A stretch of 64,000 nt of DNA. Origin: Sipunculus nudus (lineage: Eukaryota > Annelida > Sipuncula > Golfingiida > Sipunculidae). The notes beneath the pieces are model-generated. The model worked only from the letters and a program-made list of their open reading frames with translations. It made no database searches and was not told the DNA's origin. Location: positions 10,835,979 to 10,899,978 of the forward strand of contig CM049321.1 in the NCBI GenBank assembly GCA_026874595.1, written 5' to 3'. Below are positions 12,099-23,599 of this stretch, piece by piece (position 1 is the first letter of the stretch; the number at the start of each line of letters is the position of its first letter). Position numbers and translations under genes: made by a program.

Positions 12099-14049
12099 TA
12101 AGTCCTACCCCTGGGTTTCTGGTCTTGCATGAGATGTTAAGTTGAAGGATATGACAAATAATGTGCATCTAAAAGAAGGATCTTTCATTTGGTAGGAGAT
12201 TTATATGCATTGTTCAGTTGAATACTTCAGGAAGCTCCTGCCCGCTTCAACAGGTTTTTTAGAGACATTTCAGGTTATTTTTTTATAGCAATGTTGGTTT
12301 CGCCCAGGATCTTGAGAAAGGTCCGTCCACCTACTGGCATTGAGAACACTATAGCTTTTCTTCCATGCACCCGATAACGGAAAACGCCAAAAAAACCCAT
12401 GCTGAGGATTTCAACGAAAACAAATACTTTGTAATTCAAATTTCTTAGACATTCTAAAGGAAGCATGGTGTCTCTTGCTGTCAAGTTCCAGCTCTCGCAG
12501 CAACTTAGTAAAGACTCCTGAGCTTATTTCTCTTTGCCATAATAACATCGAGAGACGTACATAATGTACCTTTTTGCAGTCGGTGTATCGTGTGGGCCTG
12601 CAACAACATAACACACCGGTGTGCTGTCTTTTTGACCAGTAAATAACAAACGAAACGAATACAAAAACTTACATTTATTTCTTGTCGCTTATTCTATATT
12701 ATTATATCAGTATCAAATATTACTATTAAATAACACTAAAAATGTTCAACTGTAATAAAACAGAAAGCAGCCGACTGACTGTAAATCATTAAGTTGGTAA
12801 GAAGCCTGATCGGATAAACATTTCCGTATTTTTGAATGCATGTACCGTGATAATTAACATTACTGCAGGATTCTGCATTATAGGATTGAAACTCCGTTTG
12901 GTACATGCAGCATGCAGTTGTATGCACATATCTAAACTTTACACAACCAAGCGCAAAGTAGGCAAAAATATAGTATAGGGCCTTATCGCAAGTAGGTGTC
13001 CATACCAGACACTGTTTCTGGTAAACCAAGGCTTCAAATTGTGTACTTACACTTACCCTTGACTGGTTAAAAGATGATCTGCGTGATATCAAAATGAAGC
13101 TTAACACATGATTTTACTCATCGAAAGTATACATTCTTGATCAGTTGCAACCTATCTTCTTCGCTAATCATCCGAGTAATAATTGGTCAGGAGGTCATCT
13201 AGTGATCTAGCTTTCTTAACAATCAGTCTTTATGCTGCAGATTTACTCAGAAAATTAACCTTATGGGTGTTTTTGTTCTTTGCATCAATTATTGATAAAA
13301 AAAAACATTACATTATCTTATATAGTAGACCAAAGCACCTTTATGGTACCCTGTATGTGTGATTTTTGATGATGAATGTGTGCACTGACAGATGATGATA
13401 CAATTTTCAGTGTTATCTAGCGTTGTCCGATGTCCCTGTATCAATGTGATGATGATACACGGTAATGGACAGCGACGTCTGAAATTTAATACAACTCACA
13501 AACCTTAAAAGGCACCTATAAAGTGATTCATCATTGGTCAGAAACGAACTGGCTGTAAATAAAGCTGACTCATTGGCTAATTTATTGGCACAATATAACA
13601 ATACAATATAAGTGACTGCTTCAGGTGCTTTGTTGATTATTCCTCTAGTGTACAGGCATGGTCGATGACAACAGAGAATTTTATAACTGGTTTAGAAATA
13701 CATTTTAAAAGAGGAGTCTGAGTTTAATATGCATCTTTATGGTGTATATAAAGGTGGAAGAACACTGGCATGGCTCAAATGGTAATATACACTGTGTATT
13801 GTAGGTGTATTGTATCATTAGCAAAGTATAGCGAATCCCATTGTATCTTCAAATGACGTACCGTTACATGTAATTACCAGCCACTTCTCTTCTCTCCAAG
13901 TTTTGACATTTAAATTATCACCTATACTTGAGTGGTTTTAAAGAAGCCTTACAAGATATTAAAACACAGAGGTGGAACATATGAGTCCTTTAATACATCA
14001 TTTCACTGTAGACTTCAATCCTTGTTTGATAATCAAATCTCACAAAAAT
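12099..14049. other. Intergenic, no gene recognised
   Basis: AT-rich DNA downstream of the first zinc-finger gene. The longest reading frame (minus strand, about 12.7-13.1 kb, 123 codons) has no domain or splice support. Confidence 0.4.
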
Positions 14050-14050
14050 G

Positions 14051-14149
14051 GTTCGATTTATGCAGATAATATAACTAATGATTCAATCTATGCAGACTCT
14101 TTGACTAATGATTTGACCTGCGCAGATTTTATGACTAACGATTTGATCG
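14051..14149 (+). repeat. 30-bp tandem repeat
   Basis: About 3.3 copies of a 30-bp unit around TATGCAGA...ACTAATGATT. Being a multiple of 3, it reads as a ten-residue cycle (SIYADNITND-like) in one frame, but the surrounding frame is only 63 codons and looks incidental. Confidence 0.65.
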
Positions 14150-14499
14150 TCCTTTTCAAGTGAGCTTTTTCCATCACCCCGCCAAATAAGACAAACATGC
14201 ATGTATCTATGTAAAAATGCTGCATTAAATCAGACATTGTCAGAAAAGGGCAACATTTCTTGTGCATTTTCCCACTCGTGGGTACACTCGCCCTACTGTG
14301 TAAACACTGTAAAACCGTGTTCAAACTTGGACAATTTTTGGCATAAGTAAGGCGTGCTTTGCTTGATTTGCGAATATGTATTTAAAAGGCACAATGGAAT
14401 CCTTCGCTCTCAAAACAAATAGACGGCTTCCCAAGCGTAAAAAGCTGCAATTTGTAAAAACATTTTCAACAATGATTGAACGCAGCCATATATATTCAT

Positions 14500-14878
14500 C
14501 CTTTTGTGCTTGAGACGATGAAAGGACAAGGTGTGTTTGGCAGTGAATTCCTCCCCGCAATGTTCACATTTGTAAGACGCTCCTTTGCGGATTCTTATAT
14601 GAAATCATTTCTCGACTGCAGTCTTCGCCACAAGCCTAACAATAAACAGACCTGTGTATGTTTCCCATGTGTGTCTGGGTAAGTCAGACCTTACAATCTA
14701 TGTTTTTCACAAATTATTCAAGTTTATATGGTAGATCTCCACTGTGTACCCGAACATGCGCAGTCATAAAACTGGATAACCTGTACGCTTATATCAGAAA
14801 CCTAACACTTGTATTTCTCTTCACATTAATGTTTTCTTTATGTGTCGTTCAAGGTATTTACTGGTTCTGGAACATTTA
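14500..14878 (-). pseudogene. Decayed zinc fingers past the stop of the first zinc-finger gene
   Basis: Immediately past the stop codon, a shifted frame still reads a finger-like CDKCSRTSKYLERH. Further on (about 14503-14575) another frame reads a complete C2H2 finger, YKCEHCGEEF followed by SFHRLKH. Between them are finger-like pieces broken by stops and frame changes (a VYC-stop-ACGED piece, for example). The order and spacing match a continuing finger array. Inference: the ancestral protein was about four fingers longer and lost its end through a frameshift near the present stop, with later decay. Sequencing or assembly error at the first break cannot be excluded. Confidence 0.7.
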
Positions 14879-16918
14879 TCACAAAGATTGATTGTTTTCT
14901 TCTCGAGTATGACTTTTTGTATGTGTTGCGAGTCTACCAGCGCTGATGAAACTTTTGTCACAAAACTGACATTTGTATGGTTTTACCCTGCTGTGTATAC
15001 GTTTATGTGTTTTTAATGTAGTGGGACAGGCGTAATGCCTACCACACTCCTCACATTTATACGGTGTTTCTACGTCATGCTTGAGATGTCTGTGTAATCC
15101 AAGATTATTTGCTCGCTTGAAACACCTGCCACAGTATTCACATATATATGTTTTCTTTTTAATGTTTTCGTGAATCTTTTTATGTCGTGATAAGCGGCTT
15201 CCATCAACAAAAGCCTTATTACAATACTGACATTTATAGGGTTTTTCACCAGTGTGTATCCGTATATGTGATTTAAGTGAAAACCCTTCTGTAAACCCTT
15301 TCCCACAATACTCGCATTTATAGGATTTTCCTGCAAAATGACGACGCTCGTGTGCAGCCAGGGAGCTGCGGTTAGCTAAGTATTTGTCACAGTATTTGCA
15401 CTTATATTGGTTTTCTCCGCTCTGTGCGGGTGCATAGTCTTTGGGTGTATCGTTGGTCGCGGAGGATTGCAAACAGTCTTTGCGTTTAAATATCTCACCT
15501 CCTGCACTGTGGCTCTTTATATGTCTGAACAGATGTGATCTTCCTGGGAAGCACTTCCCGCATAATCCACATCTAAATGGTTTTTCATCAGAGTGTGTCT
15601 TGGCATGATTTATGGCTGTAACATTATCACTGAACTCTTTTTTACAAATTTTGCAACTGAATGTGTTTTCTCCTATGATTGATTTGCCACTTTCCGTTTG
15701 AACAGAAAGGGAATCAAGGTCTTCATACTCTGTGGTTCTTCTGCTTTGTTTAACACGCTCTATTTGTACAGTATTCTGTTTCGTTTGGTCTCTGGGCTTT
15801 GTCTTTGCTCTACTGGACTCTGCCGATTCTATAAGATGTTTATTTGGACTTTCAGGCCCTGTGTGTATTTTACTGTGTTCTGACAGTTCTTTTTGTGATT
15901 TAACTACCTTTTCTGAGGTTTGCATCACACCGTTTCTGCATGTGTGATTTGACTTCTCATGTTCGTGAAGGTTTTCTCTTGAATAAAAACTTTTCTCGCA
16001 GGTATGACACTTGTGCTGGTTTTCCTCATTGTGTTTTTCCATGTGTTCTAGTAGTTCACTTTTAGAGATAAAACACTCATCACAGAAGACACACTGAAAT
16101 GGCTTCTCTCCTTTATGCCTTCTTCTGTGAATTTTAAGATTAATTTTACTAACAAAATTTTTACCACAATATGCACAAGCCATGGGGCATTTGCTAATCA
16201 GGTTTTCTATGTGCTTTGAAACACCCGTACTTTGATTTAAACTCTGAAAACTATCGTCGTCACCAGCCTTTGCACTATCATCTGTATGTGACGTTTTGTG
16301 ACTGAGTAAACTAGATTTTGTTGGACATGTTTTGCCACATGTCTCACACCGGAAAATTTCCTTGTCATTCTCATGTATCTTAATTTGTTTTTCCCATTTT
16401 CCACCGTTAGCTACCTCAGTGGTAACCTGTTCAAGGCCTCCACTGCTGACTTCATCCCCACAGGCCTCATCACACACGTTTTGTTCGGTTTCTTCCATAT
16501 TCTGTACATCTAACCTTGTGGACTTTTTCATGTCACATTTTCTCTGGCAGGTCTCTGTAGCTTCCTCCTTAGCTGCTTCATGATGAACATAACACTCAGA
16601 GTGGTTTACTCTGTACATAGTTGTTTCCTCTGATAAACTAATTACTGCTCCGTCTGTACCAGAATGTTCAAGGTTCATTCCAATACTCCCAGGGTCAACA
16701 TGGCCGTCTTCTGCACTGATAGAAATTTCATTTGCAGGTAAACCCAAAGTTGTTAACTGTTCTGGAGTGAGTGATAATGTGGCAGTTTCTAGATTCCCAG
16801 TCTGGGCATCAAAATAGTTTATTACAACCTGTCCCTTTAAAAATACACCATGCAAGTTACTCTCAGGTCCATCTGACATGTCCATTGAAGTAATATCTTC
16901 TGTTACACTGATTTCCAT
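14879..16918 (-). CDS. C2H2 zinc-finger protein, 12 fingers (gene ZF-1)
   Basis: This 679-residue single-exon reading frame encodes a probable nuclear DNA-binding regulator; its target is unknown. Residues 1-190 are acidic and carry LSLTPEQL (48-55), NEISI (63-67) and GAVISLSEE (90-98), a module shared with the gene at 45-48 kb and absent from the finger region. Twelve C2H2 fingers follow: 191-211, 248-268, 276-296, 304-325, 422-442, 450-470, 507-527, 535-555, 563-583, 593-614, 622-642 and 650-670. TGEKP-type linkers occur mainly between the later fingers. Residues 335-352 look like a finger that lost its cysteines. The start has A at -3 and G at +4, and a splice acceptor lies 51 nt upstream. 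No KRAB, BTB, ZAD or SCAN domain was recognised. The reading ends early relative to decayed fingers downstream, so this is a C-terminally shortened member, apparently still open. Confidence 0.9.
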   Translation of the reverse strand: MEISVTEDITSMDMSDGPESNLHGVFLKGQVVINYFDAQTGNLETATLSLTPEQLTTLGLPANEISISAEDGHVDPGSIGMNLEHSGTDGAVISLSEETTMYRVNHSECYVHHEAAKEEATETCQRKCDMKKSTRLDVQNMEETEQNVCDEACGDEVSSGGLEQVTTEVANGGKWEKQIKIHENDKEIFRCETCGKTCPTKSSLLSHKTSHTDDSAKAGDDDSFQSLNQSTGVSKHIENLISKCPMACAYCGKNFVSKINLKIHRRRHKGEKPFQCVFCDECFISKSELLEHMEKHNEENQHKCHTCEKSFYSRENLHEHEKSNHTCRNGVMQTSEKVVKSQKELSEHSKIHTGPESPNKHLIESAESSRAKTKPRDQTKQNTVQIERVKQSRRTTEYEDLDSLSVQTESGKSIIGENTFSCKICKKEFSDNVTAINHAKTHSDEKPFRCGLCGKCFPGRSHLFRHIKSHSAGGEIFKRKDCLQSSATNDTPKDYAPAQSGENQYKCKYCDKYLANRSSLAAHERRHFAGKSYKCEYCGKGFTEGFSLKSHIRIHTGEKPYKCQYCNKAFVDGSRLSRHKKIHENIKKKTYICEYCGRCFKRANNLGLHRHLKHDVETPYKCEECGRHYACPTTLKTHKRIHSRVKPYKCQFCDKSFISAGRLATHTKSHTREENNQSL

Positions 16919-16969
16919 GTTTTTTCCCTCAGATGAGTTAAAGGGTGTAATCTGCTCCCTGGAGTTGGC

Positions 16970-16985
16970 CTACAAAGATAACAGA
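16970..16985 (-). other. Splice acceptor in the 5' UTR of ZF-1
   Basis: On the minus strand TATCTTTGTAG ends at 16970, so the exon begins at 16969 and reads through about 50 nt of leader into the ATG. The gene at 45-48 kb has an acceptor in the same relative position, which supports a conserved layout of a non-coding first exon followed by one coding exon. Confidence 0.6.
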
Positions 16986-17589
16986 ATATATTATGTTAGA
17001 ATTATACACAAAGTCTCCATGCATTAACCACCACAGAAATGACATATAACAGACAAGTTTTAACAAAGTGCCTATGGGTCACGGCACTCAGCTGAATTTT
17101 TAACAAATGCAAAATATACTTATTTCTATTTATAGGTTTTAGCATTTTAAAGCTATGAGGTAATAATCAAATACTAAATGTATTGATTAAAGAAAAATAC
17201 TACATGCACACTTTTATGGACTACACCAAATCTCATGATAAAATATTTGTAAAACTATCTGTATTTCAACTATTTGAAAATAATATGTGTTTAAATACCC
17301 ACTGGAAATATGTGAAGCCCTGTAGGATATAGGATAAGAAATAAAGTGGAGATGAGCTGTTGTATAATAATACACATATAACTTATTGTCTGATATATAA
17401 GTATATATTGAAACTCTGCATTATTATGGGCCTAAGAGTTATTCCACAGGATATATTTCATACGCTTTTTCCCAGGAAATTAAAAACCCTGTATATTTGA
17501 TAAACAAAAATGTATAAATGTTATTGATAATTCAAAAAAACAGTTAAAAGATTTGGCCAATGAACTAAAGATTAAATTCATGTAAAATT
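16986..17589. other. Probable 5' UTR intron of ZF-1, AT-rich
   Basis: Sequence upstream of the ZF-1 acceptor. A degraded start of the dispersed repeat family lies at about 17070-17098 (ATGGGTCACGGCACTCAGCT). No coding sequence was recognised. Confidence 0.4.
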
Positions 17590-18485
17590 TGACTAAATAC
17601 TTGAGTGTTCCAGTGGTATGCAAGATATATGAATGGAATGCTCCACACCTTTATGGCAATACATTACTTTGTGGGCACAATTCAATGTGTATTCTAATCA
17701 TTTTAACCCCTTGTGAAACAATTCAAAATCCATTATGTAACAAAGTAAAGAATAAGAATGAATTAAATAGGGAAAATTATAACATTCATTAAGTTCATGC
17801 ATCCTGTCTGGGGAGGGGGGTTCCAGGGGGGGAGGCCAAGCCAAGCTAAGCTGCCTGGAGTGTGGAGTGTTAACATAACACAGGTGAGGGCTCCATCACC
17901 CACTACAGACCACTGTAAAACTGGGCTGGCCTGATGTAAACAATACTTGACAATGTGTCTAAAACTTTGAATAAAAGTTACTCTTTACAATCAATTCCTT
18001 TGAAATTTCAGATGTGAAAAGATTAAATCCTTCTGTATTTATGCTGTGAAAATTAAATCGACAGTGCATACAGGGAAAACACATGCTGTGGCCAAACAGT
18101 TGGACAAAATTTAAGGTATTGATGTTTTATTTATGCTAATAATTTGATAAGTTGCAAAATTCAGATATAATTTTGATTATACAATTGAATCTTGATTAAA
18201 TAAAGTTATGTCCCTGAAAAAAAATCTCTAGCTTCAGCAATTCTCATGTTAAGTGAGTAAATACATTTCCTGATTTTTTCAAAGTGCATTATGTTTGGGC
18301 ATGTAATGGTATATACATTGGAAATTTATAGGGGAATATTTATATTAAATATGATCAAAAACAGGTCTGTGTTTTTAATATTATGCAGTCCTGAAGTGTA
18401 TCAATGGGTTTTTAATGGAAAAATGAGGTTTTTACTTAATATCTCAAAGGAACAAAGTAATTTTCAGTATTTTGGGTACATCTAA
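17590..18485 (+). repeat. Dispersed repeat, copy homologous to 30.83-31.76 kb
   Basis: The order of phrases matches 30.83-31.76 kb: TTATGGCAATACATTACTTT, a G-rich tract with AAGCTGCCTGG, then ATTTAAGGTATT, GAATCTTGATTAAA and TTAGGCAGTCCTGAAGTGT-like text. Parts recur at about 25.8-26.1, 34.4-34.9 and 35.3-35.6 kb. No coding capacity was recognised. It is one body segment of an interspersed, probably non-autonomous element family. Confidence 0.7.
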
Positions 18486-19972
18486 CTGTATGCCAAATTT
18501 TGCAATTATTGCAAAAATACACGCCTGCTACAGTTTAAAAATTGCCGTCCCAGAACACCCCCAGTAAAAAACAACTTACTTTTAAAGATTTATACAATCT
18601 ATAAATTAGACAGCTGATCAGTATTATAATGTAATGGCCATGAGAATAGGTCAGAATACTTGAAATAATTTTTATGATGATCCAAATGTCCTACAAAATG
18701 AAATATATTTATGTAATCATTTTAATCCTTAAAATCATTATATTTACTTTGTGTATTTAATGGCTAGTTTCCACTATGTAGTGCATGAATAAATGTGCAT
18801 TTTCTCTCTTATTACATTTCAAACACTAAATTGAACCAATTCAGTTTTCTTCATCTGTGTAAAAAAATAAATCCTATTTAAGACTTATAACTGAATTGTA
18901 TGCCGTATGTACGCTGTCATTCAATGTAACAAATTCTTAGTAAAGTTTACTCAAATGCAGGTCAAATTTCTGGGTGTCAGGCACAATTAAGACAAGAAAA
19001 ACAAAAATATCTTAGAGATATTTATGATTTAAAAATATATTTGTTATATGTCCAGGAATATCATACATATATTTATTACAAAAAATGAGGGGTGTCACAA
19101 TGCACTGAAGAATTTATGTATTGAATTACAAGCTCTCGATTAAATTGTAATTGATTATTATCCCCTGAATCGATTCATTCTGATTTTGATTTTTTGCATA
19201 TACCATACTCAAGACATCTGTGAGTTTTAAATCTAAAAGAAGCTCCAAATCACCGGCATCACCCCAAATCTTCTTTAAACATTCCCTGGTGGACAACTCT
19301 ACTTGCATAACTCCACTTGCTATATTTTATCTTATATATATGCTAGAATTTACTAACATCCATTAAGGCAAAATAGCTTTTATTATTTTAAAGGCTACTT
19401 ACTACTTAAATTTACTACTTCTGTAAGAATTGAATCGAGAATTGAATTAAATGTAAAGAATTGATTCAATTAATATCCTGTAATATTTAATAATCATGTA
19501 ATATAAAATAATATAGAGTCCAATATACTATTAATTCTATTATATAATGCAAAATAATATAAATATATATTTATAATTATGAAAAAAAAAGTGTATATAT
19601 ATATATATAGAGCGGGGAGTAGCTAGCCTACTCTTAAAATTCAATATAGATGTGAGCATGTTAATATACACTAATTAGTAAATTTCACTGTAAATTCTCG
19701 GGATCCTGTTTGCTGGAATACACTGACGCCCGGCTTGGCATCCGACTTCCGGGTTTTAGTCGATTCCTCACTCTAACTGATCATCAGGTTAATACTGCGT
19801 CGTGTCAGTGCCTTTCGTTCCATGGCCAAACAGAAAGTCCGGTTTGATCAAACTGATATTGCACATGTGATATATCAGTACTCACCAGTTGCAACTGTGT
19901 CGATTAAACGTAACTGGTCGCTTGCACAATGCACAAGCAGTGGTTGGAGTTCAGAAGTGAACGATCGCACAA
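18486..19972. other. AT-rich intergenic; possible upstream exon of ZF-1
   Basis: Mostly AT-rich. The segment at about 19720-19990 is less AT-rich. It holds an ETS-like CCGGAAGT on the minus strand (near 19746-19753) and, on the minus strand, a strong donor-like CTGGTGAGTA at about 19879-19888. These could mark a promoter and non-coding first exon for ZF-1, but nothing links them directly to its acceptor. Confidence 0.25.
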
Positions 19973-21211
19973 CTGATATATGGTGTTACCGCAAAGTAAT
20001 TCTCATCTGCAAACATGTTTGGAAGTCAGGCGCATGACATTCAGCGACTGAGCAGTTGTTAAGAATTCGGCCTTTATGACCGCTCAGTCAAACCGGGTAT
20101 CGGCAGCCCCCAACTAACGCTAAATTCAGCTGTTCAAATACAAAATGGTTCCCCATTTACGCGATAGATGGCGCTTCACTCGGAGCTATAAATGAACAAA
20201 AATTACCCCCACTAGTATATCGTCTTCACGGCTTATAGTTATAGTAGCGTGTTGGGGCATTGAGTAAAACCGGGACCCCAGACCCTAAGAAATATCTGAT
20301 TCTTAAAAATCTCATGATAATTTGTCGAAACATTTTAGCAGAAAAGTTTCAATAGACATTTTATATTATGTCTGACGGAGGACCCCAAGCGACCAGCTTT
20401 ATTAACCTTTCCAATTCCAACCTACCGACGGCGTGGCACGAACTTATCTCTAGCATGCACATAAAATTGATCCAAATTGTTCCGTGAGACACAAATCTAA
20501 CGTTCCTAGCCGCGTATACTAGTAATTAGCGGTTAATCAAGTTGAGCAGACACTCTTAAAGATAGATGAGATAACATTTATTAGCCTTCAGTTCCAGGAA
20601 TTTGTTGACTTGCAATTCATTACATGAAAATAAATAAATACATACATAAAAATAACACAGAATGTATTTGACTATTCATGTAAAAATAAGCATTATAAAA
20701 ATGATAAAACAGAAAATTATGCAGGTAAAACACATAATTTAAAACATATAAAAACACCGCTGTGACAACGTGGAAAACAAAATCTATATAAATGGAACAG
20801 TGGTTACAGAAAAAACGCTGTTTTGAATTTTAGATCCCAGAGAAAGGGACAACGGAAATTTTAGGGTATTGTAACGTTTGCAGCTTTTTTCTGTAGGTAT
20901 TTCTGCCCCGATATAAATTATTTTTATTTCATAATAGTGGTTATATCTTTAGCAACAATCTGAATGGTTATTCATGTCATTTTTAGCATTTGCTTATTTC
21001 TCAGTAACAAATATAGTTTCGGGACATGAAATGCGACATTTTTTAATACCCATATATTTATATACACACACAGTTATATTCTCTCACCGGCAGTTGAGCC
21101 TGGTAATTAACGGCTTGCAAGGTAATTTAGTTTAGCCTGTGTTCTGGACCCCCACCAACCTCGCCCCCTTGCACGACTAAGCAAAAACAATTTTCTCGAT
21201 GCCTATGTCAG
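19973..21211 (+). repeat. 1239-bp tandem duplication, copy 1
   Basis: Begins CTGATATATGGTGTTACCGC and runs to TTTTCTCGATGCCTATGTCA, after which the same sequence starts again. No protein domain was recognised inside; it includes GATAGATGGCGCTTCACTC and GACGGAGGACCCCAAGCGAC phrases of unknown nature. Confidence 0.95.
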
Positions 21212-22449
21212 CTGATATATGGTGTTACCGCAAAGTAATTCTCATCTGCAAACATTTTTGGAAGTCAGGCGCATGACATTCAGCGACTGAGCAGTTGTTA
21301 AGAATTCGGCCTTTATGACCGCTCAGTCAAACCGGGTATCGGCAGCCCCCAACTAACGCTAAATTCAGCTGTTCAAATACAAAATGGTTCCCCATTTACG
21401 CGATAGATGGCGCTTCACTCGGAGCTATAAATGAACAAAAATTACCCCCACTAGTATATCGTCTTCACGGCTTATAGTTATAGTAGCGTGTAGGGGCATT
21501 GAGTAAAACCGGGACCCCAGACCCTAAGAAAAATCTGATTCTTAAAAATCTCATGATAATTTGTCGATACATTTTAGCAGAAAAGTTTCAATAGACATTT
21601 TATATTATGTCTGACGGAGGACCCCAAGCGACCAGCTTTATTAACCTTTCCAATTCCAACCTACCGACGGCGTGGCACGAACTTATCTCTAGCATGCACA
21701 TAAAATTGATCCAAATTGTTCCGTGAGACACAAATCTAACGTTCCTAGCCGCGTATACTAGTAATTAGCGGTTAATCAAGTTGAGCAGACACTCTTAAAG
21801 ATAGATGAGATAACATTTATTAGCCTTCAGTTCCAGGAATTTGTTGACTTGCAATTCATTACATGAAAATAAATAAATACATACATAAAAATAACACAGA
21901 ATGTATTTGACTATTCATGTAAAAATAAGCATTATAAAAATGATAAAACAGAAAATTATGCAGGTAAAACACATAATTTAAAACATATAAAAACACCGCT
22001 GTGACAACGTGGAAAACAAAATCTATATAAATGGAACAGTGGTTACAGAAAAAACGCTGTTTTGAATTTTAGATCCCAGAGAAAGGGACAACGGAAATTT
22101 TAGGGTATTGTAACGTTTGCAGCTTTTTTCTGTAGGTATTTCTGCCCCGATATAAATTATTTTTATTTCATAATAGTGGTTATATCTTTAGCAACAATCT
22201 GAATGGTTATTCATGTCATTTTTAGCATTTGCTTATTTCTCAGTAACAAATATAGTTTCGGGACATGAAATGCGACATTTTTTAATACCCATATATTTAT
22301 ATACACACACAGTTATATTCTCTCACCGGCAGTTGAGCCTGGTAATTAACGGCTTGCAAGGTAATTTAGTTTAGCCTGTGTTCTGGACCCCCACCAACCT
22401 CGCCCCCTTGCACGACTAAGCAAAAACAATTTTCTCGATGCCTATGTCA
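21212..22449 (+). repeat. 1239-bp tandem duplication, copy 2
   Basis: Directly adjacent and head-to-tail with copy 1. Reading both by eye found only about four substitutions (for example GTGTTGGGG versus GTGTAGGGG, and TCGAAACATT versus TCGATACATT), so the event is recent. Copy 2 ends where the sequence changes to AACCTTAATGC. Confidence 0.95.
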
Positions 22450-23210
22450 AACCTTAATGCTTTAACAAATGAAGTTATTGAGAAATATCGATTTAAAATT
22501 AAGGGATGTGAGTGCTATCCTATATTGAGAAAATCGGCAAAAACCAATTCTGAGTATATTTGTTTGATTTGCGACATTGCTAGCCTTCAGCTAGGATGAC
22601 CGGAATGACAAAATGTTAGGTACTGAATTTAAATTTATGCTAATTACTTCTGGAAATCATGGACATAAGAAATATATAGAGAAATGCCAAATATAAACAA
22701 AATGACACCAGTGTCATTAATATTAGGCACTGAATTGTAACATCAAGCTACAATAGGAAACGGAGGGTTAACGGGCGGACCATCGCTAAAACTCAGATGA
22801 CAGCAGAGCTAAACATTATCGAAGATTTTCAAGCAACCTGACCTTAGAACAGTCCACCCAGCCTATCTTGAGATATCAGACTATTTATATATTTTTTTAT
22901 ATATTTATTTACTTAATTTCGGGGGTGCAATATCAATCCCCATAAGTTGGTGATTATAGGTCACACTGACCTAATTTTAAGTCTCTTGGAGATTTTATCA
23001 TAACCATAGTTTCATGACCCTATATAGCCCTACGATTTGAGCCTGGCTAACAATTAGATGACGGATAATGGATCATAGTTTTAGCTCAGCATGACAACGT
23101 CTGCTAAAAGTGAGCTAAAAATAAAAAAAAAGAAACATACAGCCCCCCCCCCCCACACACACACACACAGTTACCAAGATTTCGCATTTTCGGGATTTTA
23201 ATTAATTTTG
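22450..23210. other. Intergenic with a dispersed-repeat end
   Basis: Around 22760-22820 is a degraded repeat end (AACGGGCGGACCATCG then CAGATGACAGCAGAGCTAAA). A C-run and CA microsatellite sit at about 23143-23168. No gene was recognised. Confidence 0.4.
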
Positions 23211-23430
23211 GGCTTGGATGGTCGTTGGGTAAAATGCTCGGCTCTCTCGGCTGGCGACCCGGGTTCGATCCCTGGCGTGGCTATGAGAGGGGGTTGTAGT
23301 TTTCCGTCCAAGGCCGGTAGTTTCCTCTGGTTTCCTCCACATCTTGACAATACCGAACGCCAACACCTGAGCCATGGAGAGAGCCTCGATTAGTTATTAT
23401 AACTATTTGTATAATCTATGTAAAATAAAT
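23211..23430 (+). mobile_element. tRNA-derived SINE
   Basis: An A-box-like TGGTCGTTGGG and a perfect B-box GGTTCGATCCC (23262-23272) sit at tRNA spacing within a tRNA-like head. A body with GGTAGTTTCCTCTGGTTTCC, a phrase typical of the body region of many invertebrate SINEs, and an AT-rich tail follow. A 61-codon open frame across it is incidental. The exact SINE family is not assigned. Confidence 0.7.
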
Positions 23431-23479
23431 ATGTTATACATGTTATATGTGTAATTATTCCTGGGGTACAAACAATTAA

Positions 23480-23580
23480 GCCAAACATCTCAAGAGGATA
23501 TAAAGAGCAATTATACCTAATTTCAAGTTTTCAAGGAGACTAGGTATAATTGCTCTTTATATCCTCTTGAGATGTTTGGC
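23480..23580. repeat. Perfect 39-bp inverted repeat with 23-bp loop
   Basis: Arms at 23480-23518 and 23542-23580 are exact reverse complements. The 19 bases at 23523-23541 in the loop recur directly after the second arm (23581-23599). This arrangement suggests a local template-switch event and not a transposon. Confidence 0.95.
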
Positions 23581-23599
23581 TCAAGTTTTCAAGGAGACT

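Noticed and set aside
23208-23393. 61-codon open frame containing a DPGSIPGVA phrase
   Set aside because: It is a translation of the tRNA-like SINE head and body; the phrase comes from the B-box region.
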